A stretch of DNA of 64,000 nucleotides from UBA2336 sp036787955 (GTDB lineage Bacteria > Bacteroidota > Bacteroidia > Cytophagales > Cyclobacteriaceae). The stretch covers positions 62,001-126,000 of the forward strand of contig DAIQOI010000001.1 of the NCBI GenBank assembly GCA_036787955.1, in the 5' to 3' direction. The notes under the pieces are model-generated. The model worked only from the letters and a program-made list of their open reading frames with translations. It did not search any database and was not told where the DNA came from. Both the position numbers and the translations under genes were made by a program. Positions 27,217 through 36,574 of this stretch are shown piece after piece. Each line of letters starts with the position of its first letter. Within the stretch, counting starts at the first letter, position 1.

Positions 27217-27714
27217 ATGGCACAAACCAAACTTGGCGAAAACACAGTGAATACTTCCGGCAATCTGCCGGAAAGCGGCTCTCAAGCCCCTGACTTTATT
27301 CTTACCGGCAATGACCTGAAAGACATTACACTAAGTCAGTTTGCCGGCAAAAAAGTGGTGCTCAACATTTTCCCCAGCATTGATACGGGCGTGTGTGCTG
27401 CCTCCGTACGCGAGTTCAATAAACGCGCCTCCGGGCTGAAAAACACGGTGGTGTTGTGCGTATCCAAAGACCTTCCTTTTGCCATGAAGCGCTTTTGCGG
27501 TGCCGAGGGCATTAACAACGTAATTACGGCATCCGACTTCCGGAACCGTGGCTTCGCCAAAGCCTACGGTGTGGAAATGGTAGACGGTGCCCTTGCCGGA
27601 CTGCTGGCCCGTGCCGTTGTGGTTATTGACGAGCAGGGCCAGGTTAAATACACACAACTGGTACCCGTCATCGGCCAGGAACCCGACTACAACGCCGCAC
27701 TCGCAGCGCTTTGA
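27217..27714 (+). CDS. tpx: Thiol peroxidase (atypical 2-Cys peroxiredoxin)
   Basis: A 165-residue Tpx that reduces peroxides using thioredoxin. The peroxidatic Cys60 is in SIDTGVCAASVREF and the resolving Cys94 is in KRFCGAEGI, the spacing expected for the family. There is no signal peptide, so it acts in the cytoplasm. It is a single gene with a shared terminator downstream. Confidence 0.96.
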   Translation: MAQTKLGENTVNTSGNLPESGSQAPDFILTGNDLKDITLSQFAGKKVVLNIFPSIDTGVCAASVREFNKRASGLKNTVVLCVSKDLPFAMKRFCGAEGINNVITASDFRNRGFAKAYGVEMVDGALAGLLARAVVVIDEQGQVKYTQLVPVIGQEPDYNAALAAL

Positions 27715-27765
27715 AATATGTTAAGGGACTGTTGAGGGGAAAATTAAATTTACCACAGTTAAACC

Positions 27766-27793
27766 GGAAGGCTGCTTTTTTAGGCAGCCTTCC
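27766..27793. terminator. Hairpin terminator between tpx and the M14 peptidase
   Basis: Ten-base perfect stem GGAAGGCTGC / GCAGCCTTCC with an eight-base T-rich loop, followed by a T-rich run on plus. It serves the convergent pair. Confidence 0.8.
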
Positions 27794-27799
27794 TTGTTT

Positions 27800-30325
27800 T
27801 CAGTTTCCTACCACAAACACTGCGTTGCAAAAAATCAGTTTGCCACTTTCCCAGAAATTCCGGAACAACGGATCATCCACAAAGTAAACGATGCTGCCGC
27901 GGCCCTTATCCTGCACGCCAAACACCAGCCGATCTTCCATGTTGTTGTTGATTTTAAAACCCGCAAAACCCTGCACAGGTTTGCTCCGGCCCTTCAGCAC
28001 ACCCACATTCCAGCCACCCTGCAGATAAGGATATAATAACTCATTGGTTTTGAGCGTGTAATATGCATCGCCCAGCCCGAACGCCAGCGGATGCGAGGCA
28101 TCGATCGTTGTCCGGTAGATCGCTCCGGAAATCATTTCCGATATTTCTTTTCTTTCGGCATCGGCATATTTCATCAGCGCATCCATCCGTTGCTCCTGCT
28201 GAGCCTTTTTCTCCGCTTCTTTTCTGGCATCGTCATTTACATAGCGTTTCAGCGCAAAACCGTTTTTATCAACAACCGACTCCAGCGCATTGCCGATTAG
28301 AATCAACCTGCCCCCGGCCGACACCCAGTCGCTGATGTTCTTTAGCATCTCGTCATTAAACATGGAATAACGGCCATCGGGCACCACCAGCACATCATAA
28401 TTGCGCAGGTTTATATTGCGGAAATACTCCGTTCCGATTTGCGTAACCGGGTAACTGAGCTCCTGTTCAAAGAAGTGCCAGATGGCACCAGCCGACAGCG
28501 ATGAGGTCTGTTCGCCTGCCAGCATGGCCACGTTGGGCTTTTTAAGAAACACCACTGTCGAAGAGCCAAAATCGCTGCCTTCTTCGACCAACCCCGTACT
28601 TGCACCAAACAGCGACCGGTTAAACTCGCGCGCCAGCTGACGGACACGGTTATCAAAGTCGGCTATGTGTTCATTGTTTCTGCGCGTTATTACCAGTGTG
28701 CCGGCAGGAAAGGAAGTTTTATCTACCCGGAATGCGCCCAGTGAGCTGCGCACTTTAATACCTTCCTTCAGCAGTGCGCTGAGAAACTGCGCATCGGCAA
28801 CGCTCTGCCAGGGTACAAGGTAGGCATACGGTTTTTCTGCTCCCGATATCCCCGCCTCTTTGGGCCGATAGCTGCGCTGCGGGGTAAGTTTTTCATTAAG
28901 TGCAAAACCTTTCAGGCCATAAGCGTAAAACAAATTCCAGGCGGTAATATCATATGTAACCGAGTCGGGTAGTTTGGAAACCGGCTCAAACAGGGTGGTG
29001 ATTAAACGCGATTTGGGCTGGTAAATACTGATAACAATATCCTCTGCCGAAACCGAAACCGGCTTAACCGATTGTGTGCTGTAATCAAAACCACGTGTGG
29101 TACGTGATGTACCGGCCAGGCCATAGCTAATCAGGTGGGCATCTAGCAACCGCGTGAGGCGATTAATTTTATCCGGGTTATTGGATGCAGCTATAACATA
29201 GGTTTTGTAAGGTGCAGCCGGATTGCCGAGGTTTTCCCGGAAATACTTTTCAAACTCCGAAATAACCCGATCGGCATGTTGCGAAGTGATTTCTACCGTA
29301 GAAAGTCCGGTTATATGGTGATGGGTGAGTCGGTCTTTGAGGGTGAGCGGGTCGCCTTCAAGGGTTGTGATGGTCAGTCCGGCAAAGCCGCCACCGGCTT
29401 GTTCATACGTCATGCCAACAGCCCCGTTATAGGTAGGGTAAGTATCGCCATAGCTGGGGTAATACAGGTCGAAGCGTTCGCGGGTAAAGTACAGCCAGCC
29501 CTGCTCATCAAAATACTTAGCGTGATTCTTGCCTATGATTTGCTGGAACTGTCGCTGCCAGGGTGAAATAACTTCGTGGTAAGGTTCGGCAGCCGGAGCA
29601 AAGTAATAAGGATTGTTATATCCCTGCTCATGAAAGTCAACATGTACATGAGGCATCCACTGGTTGTAAATTTTAATACGTTGCTGCGATTCAATTTGCG
29701 TGAGCCACGCCCAGTCGCGGTTCAAATCAAACCAGTAGTGGTTGCTTCTTCCGCCCGGCCATGGTTCACGATGCTCTTTGGCCTCGGGGTTGGGGTTGGG
29801 TGTGCGGTTGCCGTACTGGTAATAAAAGTTGGCGTAGCGGTCGCGCCCGTCCGGGTTGATACACGGGTCCATGATAACCACCGTGTTTTTCAGCCACGCT
29901 AACGTACGGGTATTCTTCTCATCGGCCAGTTCAAATAAAGTTTGCATGGCAGCCTCCATCGAAGAGGATTCATTGCCGTGCACATTGTAACTCAGCCACA
30001 CGATGGCTACCTGCGTGGCAGGTGTGCCCTCGGCCATGCCGGCACGCCTCAGGTTGTCCAGCCGGATTTGTTCCAGCCGTGCATGATTTTCGGGAGTGGC
30101 AATGACCACATATACCAGCGGCCGATGCTCGTAGGTTTCGCCATAGGTAAAAAATTTAACCCGGTTGCTGGTTGCCGCCACATGCTGAAAATATTCCACC
30201 ACGCGGTGATGACGTGTAAAGCGCTCGCCCGGTTCATACCCCAGAAATTCCCTCGGACTTTGCAGTTGCTGCGCAGCGGCATTCAGTGCAAGAAGCAAAA
30301 AGATTACGACCGATACATGCTTCAT
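27800..30325 (-). CDS. Secreted M14 zinc carboxypeptidase-like metallopeptidase
   Basis: An 841-residue secreted protein with signal peptide MKHVSVVIFLLLALNAAAQ. The M14 catalytic domain spans about 35-350. Zinc ligands are His116 and Glu119 (NVHGNESS) and His232 (HVDFHEQG), and the catalytic Glu is in MTYEQAGGG. The INPDGRDRYAN substrate loop is also present. The remaining 450 residues contain a glutamine-amidotransferase-like fold (YDVLVVPDGRYSMFNDEML, then GGRLILIGNAL). This two-domain layout is known in large Bacteroidota M14 proteins. It probably trims peptides or peptidoglycan outside the cytoplasm. Confidence 0.92.
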   Translation of the reverse strand: MKHVSVVIFLLLALNAAAQQLQSPREFLGYEPGERFTRHHRVVEYFQHVAATSNRVKFFTYGETYEHRPLVYVVIATPENHARLEQIRLDNLRRAGMAEGTPATQVAIVWLSYNVHGNESSSMEAAMQTLFELADEKNTRTLAWLKNTVVIMDPCINPDGRDRYANFYYQYGNRTPNPNPEAKEHREPWPGGRSNHYWFDLNRDWAWLTQIESQQRIKIYNQWMPHVHVDFHEQGYNNPYYFAPAAEPYHEVISPWQRQFQQIIGKNHAKYFDEQGWLYFTRERFDLYYPSYGDTYPTYNGAVGMTYEQAGGGFAGLTITTLEGDPLTLKDRLTHHHITGLSTVEITSQHADRVISEFEKYFRENLGNPAAPYKTYVIAASNNPDKINRLTRLLDAHLISYGLAGTSRTTRGFDYSTQSVKPVSVSAEDIVISIYQPKSRLITTLFEPVSKLPDSVTYDITAWNLFYAYGLKGFALNEKLTPQRSYRPKEAGISGAEKPYAYLVPWQSVADAQFLSALLKEGIKVRSSLGAFRVDKTSFPAGTLVITRRNNEHIADFDNRVRQLAREFNRSLFGASTGLVEEGSDFGSSTVVFLKKPNVAMLAGEQTSSLSAGAIWHFFEQELSYPVTQIGTEYFRNINLRNYDVLVVPDGRYSMFNDEMLKNISDWVSAGGRLILIGNALESVVDKNGFALKRYVNDDARKEAEKKAQQEQRMDALMKYADAERKEISEMISGAIYRTTIDASHPLAFGLGDAYYTLKTNELLYPYLQGGWNVGVLKGRSKPVQGFAGFKINNNMEDRLVFGVQDKGRGSIVYFVDDPLFRNFWESGKLIFCNAVFVVGN

Positions 30326-30401
30326 ACTTTTTCTGGTTTATTTTCCATTTAAAGTTCATTTCAACCGAAACCGCAAGTAAGCAGAAATTCCGTTGAACAG
30401 T

Positions 30402-30935
30402 TTATGAACAATTTTTCAGAAGGCTGTTAATCTGCGGCAGGTGGTGATTAAAATGTTCACGCAACACCACCAATGCCTGACGGCCATTGAAACGGCCAAC
30501 CTGCGGATGCCGGTAAATGAATTTCTTCAGGTGCTCTTCCGGAATGGATGAGAGAAAATCTTTCATGTCGTTGCGCACCGTATCCCAGGCTGCAAGTGTT
30601 TCCTGAAGAGGCATAGCCGAGGGCGTGTTTTGCTGTATTACCTGCGGTGCCTTAAACTTAAGCGGCAGGCGTTGTGACAGAACAAAGACCAACAGCCTTA
30701 CTTGCGACCACAAACCGGAATGGTCGTTTCGGGACCAATCCAGGGCTTTCTTTTTCATGTAAGTAAGCGAAAGTTTTTCAACCGTAATAAGATGGGCCAA
30801 CACCTCGGCCAGCGACCAGGTTTGATCCGAAGGCTTTCTCCTATACACATCATCGGCCAGTTGGCCAATCTGCCTGATAAGCTGGCTGCGCTGTTGCTCC
30901 AGCGCAAGCCATTCGGCCTGAAAGAATGAGTTCAT
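30402..30935 (-). CDS. DinB-superfamily protein
   Basis: A 177-residue four-helix-bundle protein resembling DinB_2/DUF1569. WSLAEVLAHLITVEKL (about 42-57) supplies the first His and REHFNHHLPQI (about 160-170) the second cluster. The reaction is unknown. An imperfect box TAGCTTTC lies four bases before the ATG. Confidence 0.75.
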   Translation of the reverse strand: MNSFFQAEWLALEQQRSQLIRQIGQLADDVYRRKPSDQTWSLAEVLAHLITVEKLSLTYMKKKALDWSRNDHSGLWSQVRLLVFVLSQRLPLKFKAPQVIQQNTPSAMPLQETLAAWDTVRNDMKDFLSSIPEEHLKKFIYRHPQVGRFNGRQALVVLREHFNHHLPQINSLLKNCS

Positions 30936-30988
30936 GGCTGAAAGCTACCAATTTGTACGTGGTTTTGACTGTTTCAGGTATTCAATTT

Positions 30989-31020
30989 TTTGGTAAAATC
31001 GAAAACAGCCTTTACCTTTA
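30989..31020 (+). promoter_or_regulatory. Candidate promoter with both minus-33 and minus-7 elements
   Basis: TTTG at 30989-30992 and TACCTTTA ending at 31020, separated by about 20 bases, which is close to the Bacteroidota consensus TTTG-N19/20-TAnnTTTG. It lies 23 bases before the ATG of the small membrane protein. Confidence 0.55.
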
Positions 31021-31043
31021 AGTAAACTAAACCCCTCAAACCT

Positions 31044-31439
31044 ATGGAAGAATTTGATTACGAATCAGTAGATCAGGGCGGTGGTATTCTGGCTGCTCTG
31101 GGTGCAGGTGTAATAATCGTTTACCTGCTTGTCCTCCTGTTAATCATTGTAAGCCTTTGGAAAATGTTTCAAAAGGCCGGTAAACCGGGCTGGGCCGCCA
31201 TCATCCCGATTTACAACCTGATCGTTTGGCTGGAGATTGTAGGAAAACCTGTCTGGTGGATTATCCTGCTCTTTATTCCTCTCGTTAACTTTTTCGTTGG
31301 GCTGTATCTCTGCCATCTTACATCCAGGGCTTACGGCAAGGATATAGTAATGACCCTGTTGTTGATCTTCCTCCCTTTCATCGGATTTCCGATACTGGGC
31401 TTTGGCGATGCAAAATATGTTGGCCCGCCAAAAGACTGA
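31044..31439 (+). CDS. DUF5684-like membrane protein
   Basis: A 131-residue protein with three or four transmembrane helices. The pattern WKMFQKAGKPGWAAIIPIYNLIVWLEIVGKPVWW is typical of DUF5684, small membrane proteins sometimes found near signal peptidases. The function is unknown. It has its own promoter and terminator, so it is a single-gene unit. Confidence 0.75.
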   Translation: MEEFDYESVDQGGGILAALGAGVIIVYLLVLLLIIVSLWKMFQKAGKPGWAAIIPIYNLIVWLEIVGKPVWWIILLFIPLVNFFVGLYLCHLTSRAYGKDIVMTLLLIFLPFIGFPILGFGDAKYVGPPKD

Positions 31440-31460
31440 TTTCCTTTTTTTTAACACCTG

Positions 31461-31482
31461 CCTGCCCGAATCTTCGGGCAGG
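31461..31482. terminator. Hairpin terminator after the DUF5684 gene
   Basis: Nine-base stem CCTGCCCGA / TCGGGCAGG with a tetraloop, followed by TTTTTT on plus. It lies four bases from the end of the convergent lipid-kinase gene. Confidence 0.85.
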
Positions 31483-31486
31483 TTTT

Positions 31487-32395
31487 TTAGGTCATTACCT
31501 GCAAACTCTTTCTTAGCAGATCAATCCTTACCGGCAGTGCTCCTGCCCATTCACCATCTGCCTCCAGGTAAGCAGCATGTTGTGCGTAAATCTCCACCCA
31601 TTCTGTTTCATGGTAGCTCACCTTCGGGTGTTGAATCCGCTTGCCGCTACGCAGCCGGAAGTTTTGTACAACAAAATCCTTCACCGACACATCTCCCACA
31701 ATGGTGCAATGCAGCACGCCGTCATCGGGCTGCGCATCGGGCGCAATACACAGGCCGTTACCGAAATATTTTCCATTGGTCACAGCCACCACGCGCGCCT
31801 TTCCCTTCCATTGCCACAGGGGTGTGCGCACCTCCATCTCGGTTGGCTTATAGGTGAAGAAAGTTTTGAGGATAGCAGCATAATACGCGGCCACCGACCC
31901 CCACGGCCTGCCACTATCTAACACCCGTTTTACCACTTCAGGGCCCATGCCGGCATCGGCTATGTTGATAAAATACTTCGGTTGCAAGCCTGCAGGCGAC
32001 AGACGGGTAATACGGCCTACGTCAACCCATCTAAGCTGCGGTTTTGACAGGCTTTCCACAAGCCGGATAGGATTGGTGCGTATCCCCAGCGTCCGTGCAA
32101 AGTCATTGCCCGAGCCGAGCGGAATAATGCCCATGGCAGGAAGAGATGACATCCTGCCATAATACTCCATAATACCCTGCACCACCTGATTCACGGTTCC
32201 GTCACCGCCCGCAGCCAGTATCAGGGGGTATCCCTGTTCGACTGCCTGCTTTGATCTGAAAATACCATCACCGGCCGAGCGGGTTTCATAAACTTTCACA
32301 TGGGCAACCGCGTGCAGCGCAGCTAAAATTTTGTTGAAGAAAAATTTTTTTCGCAGCGCGATGCCGTTCAATACAATGGCCACATGAGGTTTCAC
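31487..32395 (-). CDS. Diacylglycerol/lipid kinase family protein (YegS-like)
   Basis: A 302-residue kinase of the DAGK_cat fold that phosphorylates a lipid using ATP. The nucleotide-binding motif GGDGTVNQVVQGIM is near residue 59, followed by LGSGNDFARTLG near 93. The putative acidic catalytic segment is APDAQPDDGVLHC (about 218-230). The lipid substrate is not known. The upstream TPR gene ends four bases before its start, which suggests one operon. Confidence 0.9.
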   Translation of the reverse strand: MKPHVAIVLNGIALRKKFFFNKILAALHAVAHVKVYETRSAGDGIFRSKQAVEQGYPLILAAGGDGTVNQVVQGIMEYYGRMSSLPAMGIIPLGSGNDFARTLGIRTNPIRLVESLSKPQLRWVDVGRITRLSPAGLQPKYFINIADAGMGPEVVKRVLDSGRPWGSVAAYYAAILKTFFTYKPTEMEVRTPLWQWKGKARVVAVTNGKYFGNGLCIAPDAQPDDGVLHCTIVGDVSVKDFVVQNFRLRSGKRIQHPKVSYHETEWVEIYAQHAAYLEADGEWAGALPVRIDLLRKSLQVMT

Positions 32396-32398
32396 CGG

Positions 32399-33499
32399 TT
32401 ACTTACAGTTTTTGCGGATGGTTGAGCGGGCTTCCGTAAGGCCCATTTCTTCGGCTCTTTTCAGATCCAGACAGGCATCGTATTTATTGCCCATCTGCAA
32501 CTTTACCAGACCGCGCTGGTACCATGTTTCCGGATCATTAGGAAACAGTTCAATGGAAGCGGAATAATCTTCTATGGCCCCGGCATAATCCTGTTTTTCG
32601 GTGCGGGCCAGGGCACGGTTATCGTAATACACCGGATTTGAGTCATCGCGCTCAATGGCACGCGTGTAATCGGCTATGGCGCCATCGTAATCTTCCATGC
32701 TAAACTTCACCACTCCGCGCAGGTTATACAATTCCGGGTCATCGCCATCCAGTTCAATGGCCTTGTTGTAATCTTCCAGCGCCCCTTTAAAATCCTCGCG
32801 TGCTGCCCGGGCCAGGGCACGGTTTTCATATTTAAGCGGATCTTGCGGGTCGAGTTTAATGGCCTGATCGTAATCGGCAATAGCGCGCTCAAAGTTGCCG
32901 ATGTTGTAAAAGGCCACCCCGCGGTAGTTGTACAGGCTGGCATCGTTTTTATCCAGCTCAATGGCCTTGGTATAATCATCAATGGCACTCACAAATTCGC
33001 CTAACTCGGCTTTTACCACACCACGGTTCAAATATTTATCGGCATCGGGTGGCCCCAGTTCCAGCGCCTTGCTGAAGTCGAAGTAAGCACCCTGAAGATC
33101 GTCAAGGTTGTATCTGGAAAGTCCGCGACTGGTGTAGGCATCGGTAAATTTGGGATTAAACTGTATAGCCTTGTCGTAATCGCGTATAGCGCCTTCCTCA
33201 TCACCTAGCGAAGCCTTGGCCTGTCCGCGCAGGTGGTAGGCCTCGGCCATGGTGCTGTCCAGTTCAAGGGCAAAAGTCAAGTCGGCAATGGCGCCATAAA
33301 AATCTTGCAACTCGCTCCGGACTTCACCCCGCAGCAGCAAAGCCTGCTTGTTGCGTGGGTTGTTTTCAAGAATCTTAGATAATTCGGATCGGGCAACCTT
33401 AAAATCGCCCGCATCCATTTTTTTTCTGATACCGACATAATCCTGTGCGGTTGCAGCAAAAACGGCCATCAGGCTGATCCAAAAAAAAGGTTTCATCAT
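32399..33499 (-). CDS. Secreted TPR-repeat protein
   Basis: A 366-residue protein with a signal peptide (cleavage near AATAQD) and about ten 34-residue TPRs of the form AIxDYTKAIELDxxxxxxYxNRGxAxxxxxDFxGA. The whole mature protein is solenoid, so it should be a protein-binding scaffold in the periplasm or on the surface. It precedes the lipid kinase by three bases. The second ATG (33496) may be the true start. No enzyme domain is present. Confidence 0.88.
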   Translation of the reverse strand: MMKPFFWISLMAVFAATAQDYVGIRKKMDAGDFKVARSELSKILENNPRNKQALLLRGEVRSELQDFYGAIADLTFALELDSTMAEAYHLRGQAKASLGDEEGAIRDYDKAIQFNPKFTDAYTSRGLSRYNLDDLQGAYFDFSKALELGPPDADKYLNRGVVKAELGEFVSAIDDYTKAIELDKNDASLYNYRGVAFYNIGNFERAIADYDQAIKLDPQDPLKYENRALARAAREDFKGALEDYNKAIELDGDDPELYNLRGVVKFSMEDYDGAIADYTRAIERDDSNPVYYDNRALARTEKQDYAGAIEDYSASIELFPNDPETWYQRGLVKLQMGNKYDACLDLKRAEEMGLTEARSTIRKNCK

Positions 33500-33594
33500 C
33501 TGTTCTTATCTTATCTTAAAAAGGTTAAGTTAGGAATTTTAGCCAGAGCCTGAAACATGCAACGGAGGGCGTCCCTGTTTTTTATTTTTACCAC

Positions 33595-34179
33595 ATGAAT
33601 ACACAAGAATTCAACCAACTGATTTTAAATCGCAAATCAACTTTTCCTGCCCAGTACAGCGGTGCGGAAGTGCCCGTTGAAATCGTTCATCAAGTACTTG
33701 AAAATGCCAACCGGGCCCCCACCCATAAACGCACTGAGCCGTGGCGGTTTATCGTGTACAGCGGTGAAGGGCGCAGAAAACTGGCTGAATTACAGGCTAC
33801 CGTGTACAAACAGGTAACTGAAGCTGACGGTACTTTTAAAGAAGAGCGTTACCAGAATCTGTTGAAAAAACCTCTCGAGTCATCGCACATCATACTGGTT
33901 TATATGAAACGCGACCCCAAAAGGTCGGTTCCCGAAGTTGAAGAAATCGGGGCCGTGTTCTGTGCCATCGAAAACATGTACCTTACCTGTGCCGCATATG
34001 GCGTGGGCTGCTACCTGAGCACAGGCGGAATTACCTATTTTGAAGAAGCCAAAAAAGCATTCGGACTGGAACCGGACGATCGGATCATCGGATTTTTTCA
34101 TCTCGGTATTCCAAAGGCCAATGTGGGAATTAGTGAAAGACGTCCTGTTTCGGAAAAAACGGTTTGGGTAAACAGATAA
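33595..34179 (+). CDS. Nitroreductase family protein
   Basis: A 194-residue FMN-binding nitroreductase-like protein. The N-terminal RKSTFPAQYSGAEVP and the following NRAPTHKRTEPWRF motif are family hallmarks, and the C-terminal part has FFHLGIPKANVG. It probably reduces a nitro or quinone substrate with NAD(P)H in the cytoplasm; the substrate is unknown. Confidence 0.9.
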   Translation: MNTQEFNQLILNRKSTFPAQYSGAEVPVEIVHQVLENANRAPTHKRTEPWRFIVYSGEGRRKLAELQATVYKQVTEADGTFKEERYQNLLKKPLESSHIILVYMKRDPKRSVPEVEEIGAVFCAIENMYLTCAAYGVGCYLSTGGITYFEEAKKAFGLEPDDRIIGFFHLGIPKANVGISERRPVSEKTVWVNR

Positions 34180-34241
34180 GGACTTCGCGCAAACAGGGGG
34201 CAGCTTATATAATTTTATCACAAATCGTAAGGGGCTATTCC

Positions 34242-34249
34242 TACCTTTG
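34242..34249 (+). promoter_or_regulatory. Candidate minus-7 box TACCTTTG of the M1 peptidase gene
   Basis: Perfect TAnnTTTG, 59 bases before the ATG at 34309. The minus-33 region has only an A/T-rich stretch. Confidence 0.4.
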
Positions 34250-34308
34250 CGCCAGAGAATTTTGTTCCTTTGAAACAACACGTACGTTCATCCATTACCA
34301 TTGCCTTT

Positions 34309-36528
34309 ATGAAAAAGTTCATGCTTGTTTATGCATTGCTCATCCTGTGTCTCACTGCCATTGCCCAGCAGTGGAAAGGTAAATTTGAGCAACTTGATTA
34401 CCTGTTGCCAACCCCTAACACCTATCGCACAGCCTCCGGTGCCCCGGGCCCGGCTTACTGGCAACAGCGCGCTGATTACGAAATAGATGTAGAAATAAAC
34501 GACTACACGCAGGTACTCACCGGAAAGGAAATCATTACCTATTTCAACAACTCGCCCGAAACACTTACTTACCTGTGGGTACAACTGGACCAGAACATCA
34601 ACGCACCTGAAAACAGCCTGGCCAAAACACGCACCTACACCATACGCGACTCCGTACCGACCCGCTTTCTGGCTTCTGCACTTAACCTGCACGACTACAA
34701 AGGCGGCTACCTCATCACTCAGGTAGCCGATCGCGAAGGGAAACCATTACCCTATACTATCAACAACACCATGATGCGCATTGACCTGCCCACACCCCTG
34801 AAAACCGGGCAGTCATTTTCCTTCCGCATCGCCTGGCAATACAACATCAACGATATGATGAAGATTTCCGGGCGAAGTGGGATGGAGTACTTTCCGGAAG
34901 ACGGCAACTACATTTACTTCATCGCGCAGTGGTTTCCGCGCATGTGCGTGTTCGATGACTACGAGGGCTGGCAGAACAAGCAGTTCATGGGTGCAGGCGA
35001 ATTTGCCCTTACCTTCGGCAACTACCGGGTGCGCATCACCGTGCCGTCTGATCACATCGTGGCGGCAACCGGAACCCTTCAGAATGCAAATGTTGTGTTG
35101 GCCAAAGAACAACTCGAGCGTTTTGAAAGAGCAAAACGTACTTTCGATAAGCCTGTATTTATTGTAACCGAAGAAGAAGCCCGCAAAAAAGAAAAACAGC
35201 GTGCCTCTGCCAGGGCCACCTGGGAGTTCTATGCCGAAAACGTGCGCGACTTTGCTTTTGCCAGTTCGCGCAAGTTCATCTGGGATGCCATGGCCGTAAA
35301 GATTGGCGATAAAACTCCGCTGGCACAGTCGTTTTATCCCAAAGAAGGCAACCCGTTGTGGGAACAGGAATCTACCTTAGCCATCAAAAACACCCTTGAA
35401 GTCTATTCAGCCCGCACGTTCGATTATCCTTATCCCACTGCCATATCGGTAAACTGGGTGGGCGGTGGCATGGAATATCCCATGATTTCTTTCAACGGTG
35501 GGCGGCCTGCCAAAGACGGTACCATATCCGATCGCACCCGCGTGCGCATGGTGTACATTGTTGTGCACGAGGTGGGTCATAACTTCTTTCCGATGATTGT
35601 GAACTCAGACGAGCGGCAATGGACCTGGATGGATGAAGGCCTGAATTCCTTTTTGGAAAAAGAAACCATGCGCGAACGCTATCCGCACCTGAATTATCAG
35701 GAAAACACACCGAAGGCTATTGTAAATTTCATGAAGGGCGATAAAAGCATCATGCGTCCTGTCATGGCTTCATCCGATACGCAGGGGGCAAGCTTCGGCA
35801 ATAACGGTTATTCCAAACCGGCAGCGGCTCTCACCATACTGCGCGAAACGGTCATGGGTCCGGAGTTGTTTGACCGCGCATTTAAGGAATACGCCCAGCG
35901 CTGGGCTTTCAAGCATCCGAAGCCTGCCGACTTCTTCCGCACCATGGAAGATGTTTCGGGTGTTGACCTGGACTGGTTTTGGCGCGGATGGTTCTACTCG
36001 ACCGACCATGTGGACATTACATTGGATGAAGTAAAATGGTATCGGGTGCAGGCACCTGTGATTGATCCGGAACGCAAAACAGCTCAGGTGCGCAGTGCTG
36101 CAACAGGAAGTGGAAAAGGCAGTGGCAAAGCCACCGATTTCAGCGAAGGTCCGCGCCCCCTCACTGTAATGAATACCCCCGATGTGTTTTATGGCGAATT
36201 CAGAAACCGGCTGGACGACAACGCCATTCGTCAGAAATTGCTGAATAAAAATATCTATGAGCTGAAATTTAAAAATACCGGCGGTCTTGTCATGCCCATC
36301 ATTATCGAATGGACCTATGCAGATGGCAGCAAGGAGATTGAGCGCATACCAGCGGAGATATGGCGCACCAATGAAACTGAAGTGACCAAGGCTTTTGTTA
36401 AGGACAAAGAGGTAACCAATATTGTAATTGATCCAAACTTTGAAACAGCCGATGTGAATACTGCCGACAATGTATTTCCTCGTCAAAGTCAGCCTTCGCG
36501 TTTCGATCAGTTTAAAAAAGGAAACTAA
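34309..36528 (+). CDS. Secreted M1 family metallopeptidase
   Basis: A 739-residue zinc aminopeptidase-like protein. The start is ATG 34309, where the signal peptide MKKFMLVYALLILCLTAIAQ begins. The M1 zinc motif is present: His420-Glu421, His424 and Glu443 (HEVGHN, then WMDEGLN). The substrate-binding GAMEN equivalent is GGGMEYP. It has an N-terminal beta domain and a C-terminal domain containing WFWRGWFYSTDHVD. It probably takes part in periplasmic peptide turnover. Confidence 0.93.
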   Translation: MKKFMLVYALLILCLTAIAQQWKGKFEQLDYLLPTPNTYRTASGAPGPAYWQQRADYEIDVEINDYTQVLTGKEIITYFNNSPETLTYLWVQLDQNINAPENSLAKTRTYTIRDSVPTRFLASALNLHDYKGGYLITQVADREGKPLPYTINNTMMRIDLPTPLKTGQSFSFRIAWQYNINDMMKISGRSGMEYFPEDGNYIYFIAQWFPRMCVFDDYEGWQNKQFMGAGEFALTFGNYRVRITVPSDHIVAATGTLQNANVVLAKEQLERFERAKRTFDKPVFIVTEEEARKKEKQRASARATWEFYAENVRDFAFASSRKFIWDAMAVKIGDKTPLAQSFYPKEGNPLWEQESTLAIKNTLEVYSARTFDYPYPTAISVNWVGGGMEYPMISFNGGRPAKDGTISDRTRVRMVYIVVHEVGHNFFPMIVNSDERQWTWMDEGLNSFLEKETMRERYPHLNYQENTPKAIVNFMKGDKSIMRPVMASSDTQGASFGNNGYSKPAAALTILRETVMGPELFDRAFKEYAQRWAFKHPKPADFFRTMEDVSGVDLDWFWRGWFYSTDHVDITLDEVKWYRVQAPVIDPERKTAQVRSAATGSGKGSGKATDFSEGPRPLTVMNTPDVFYGEFRNRLDDNAIRQKLLNKNIYELKFKNTGGLVMPIIIEWTYADGSKEIERIPAEIWRTNETEVTKAFVKDKEVTNIVIDPNFETADVNTADNVFPRQSQPSRFDQFKKGN

Positions 36529-36574
36529 CAGCCTCGGATTTTAATCCGGCATCCGAAACAGCGGTGGGCAACTG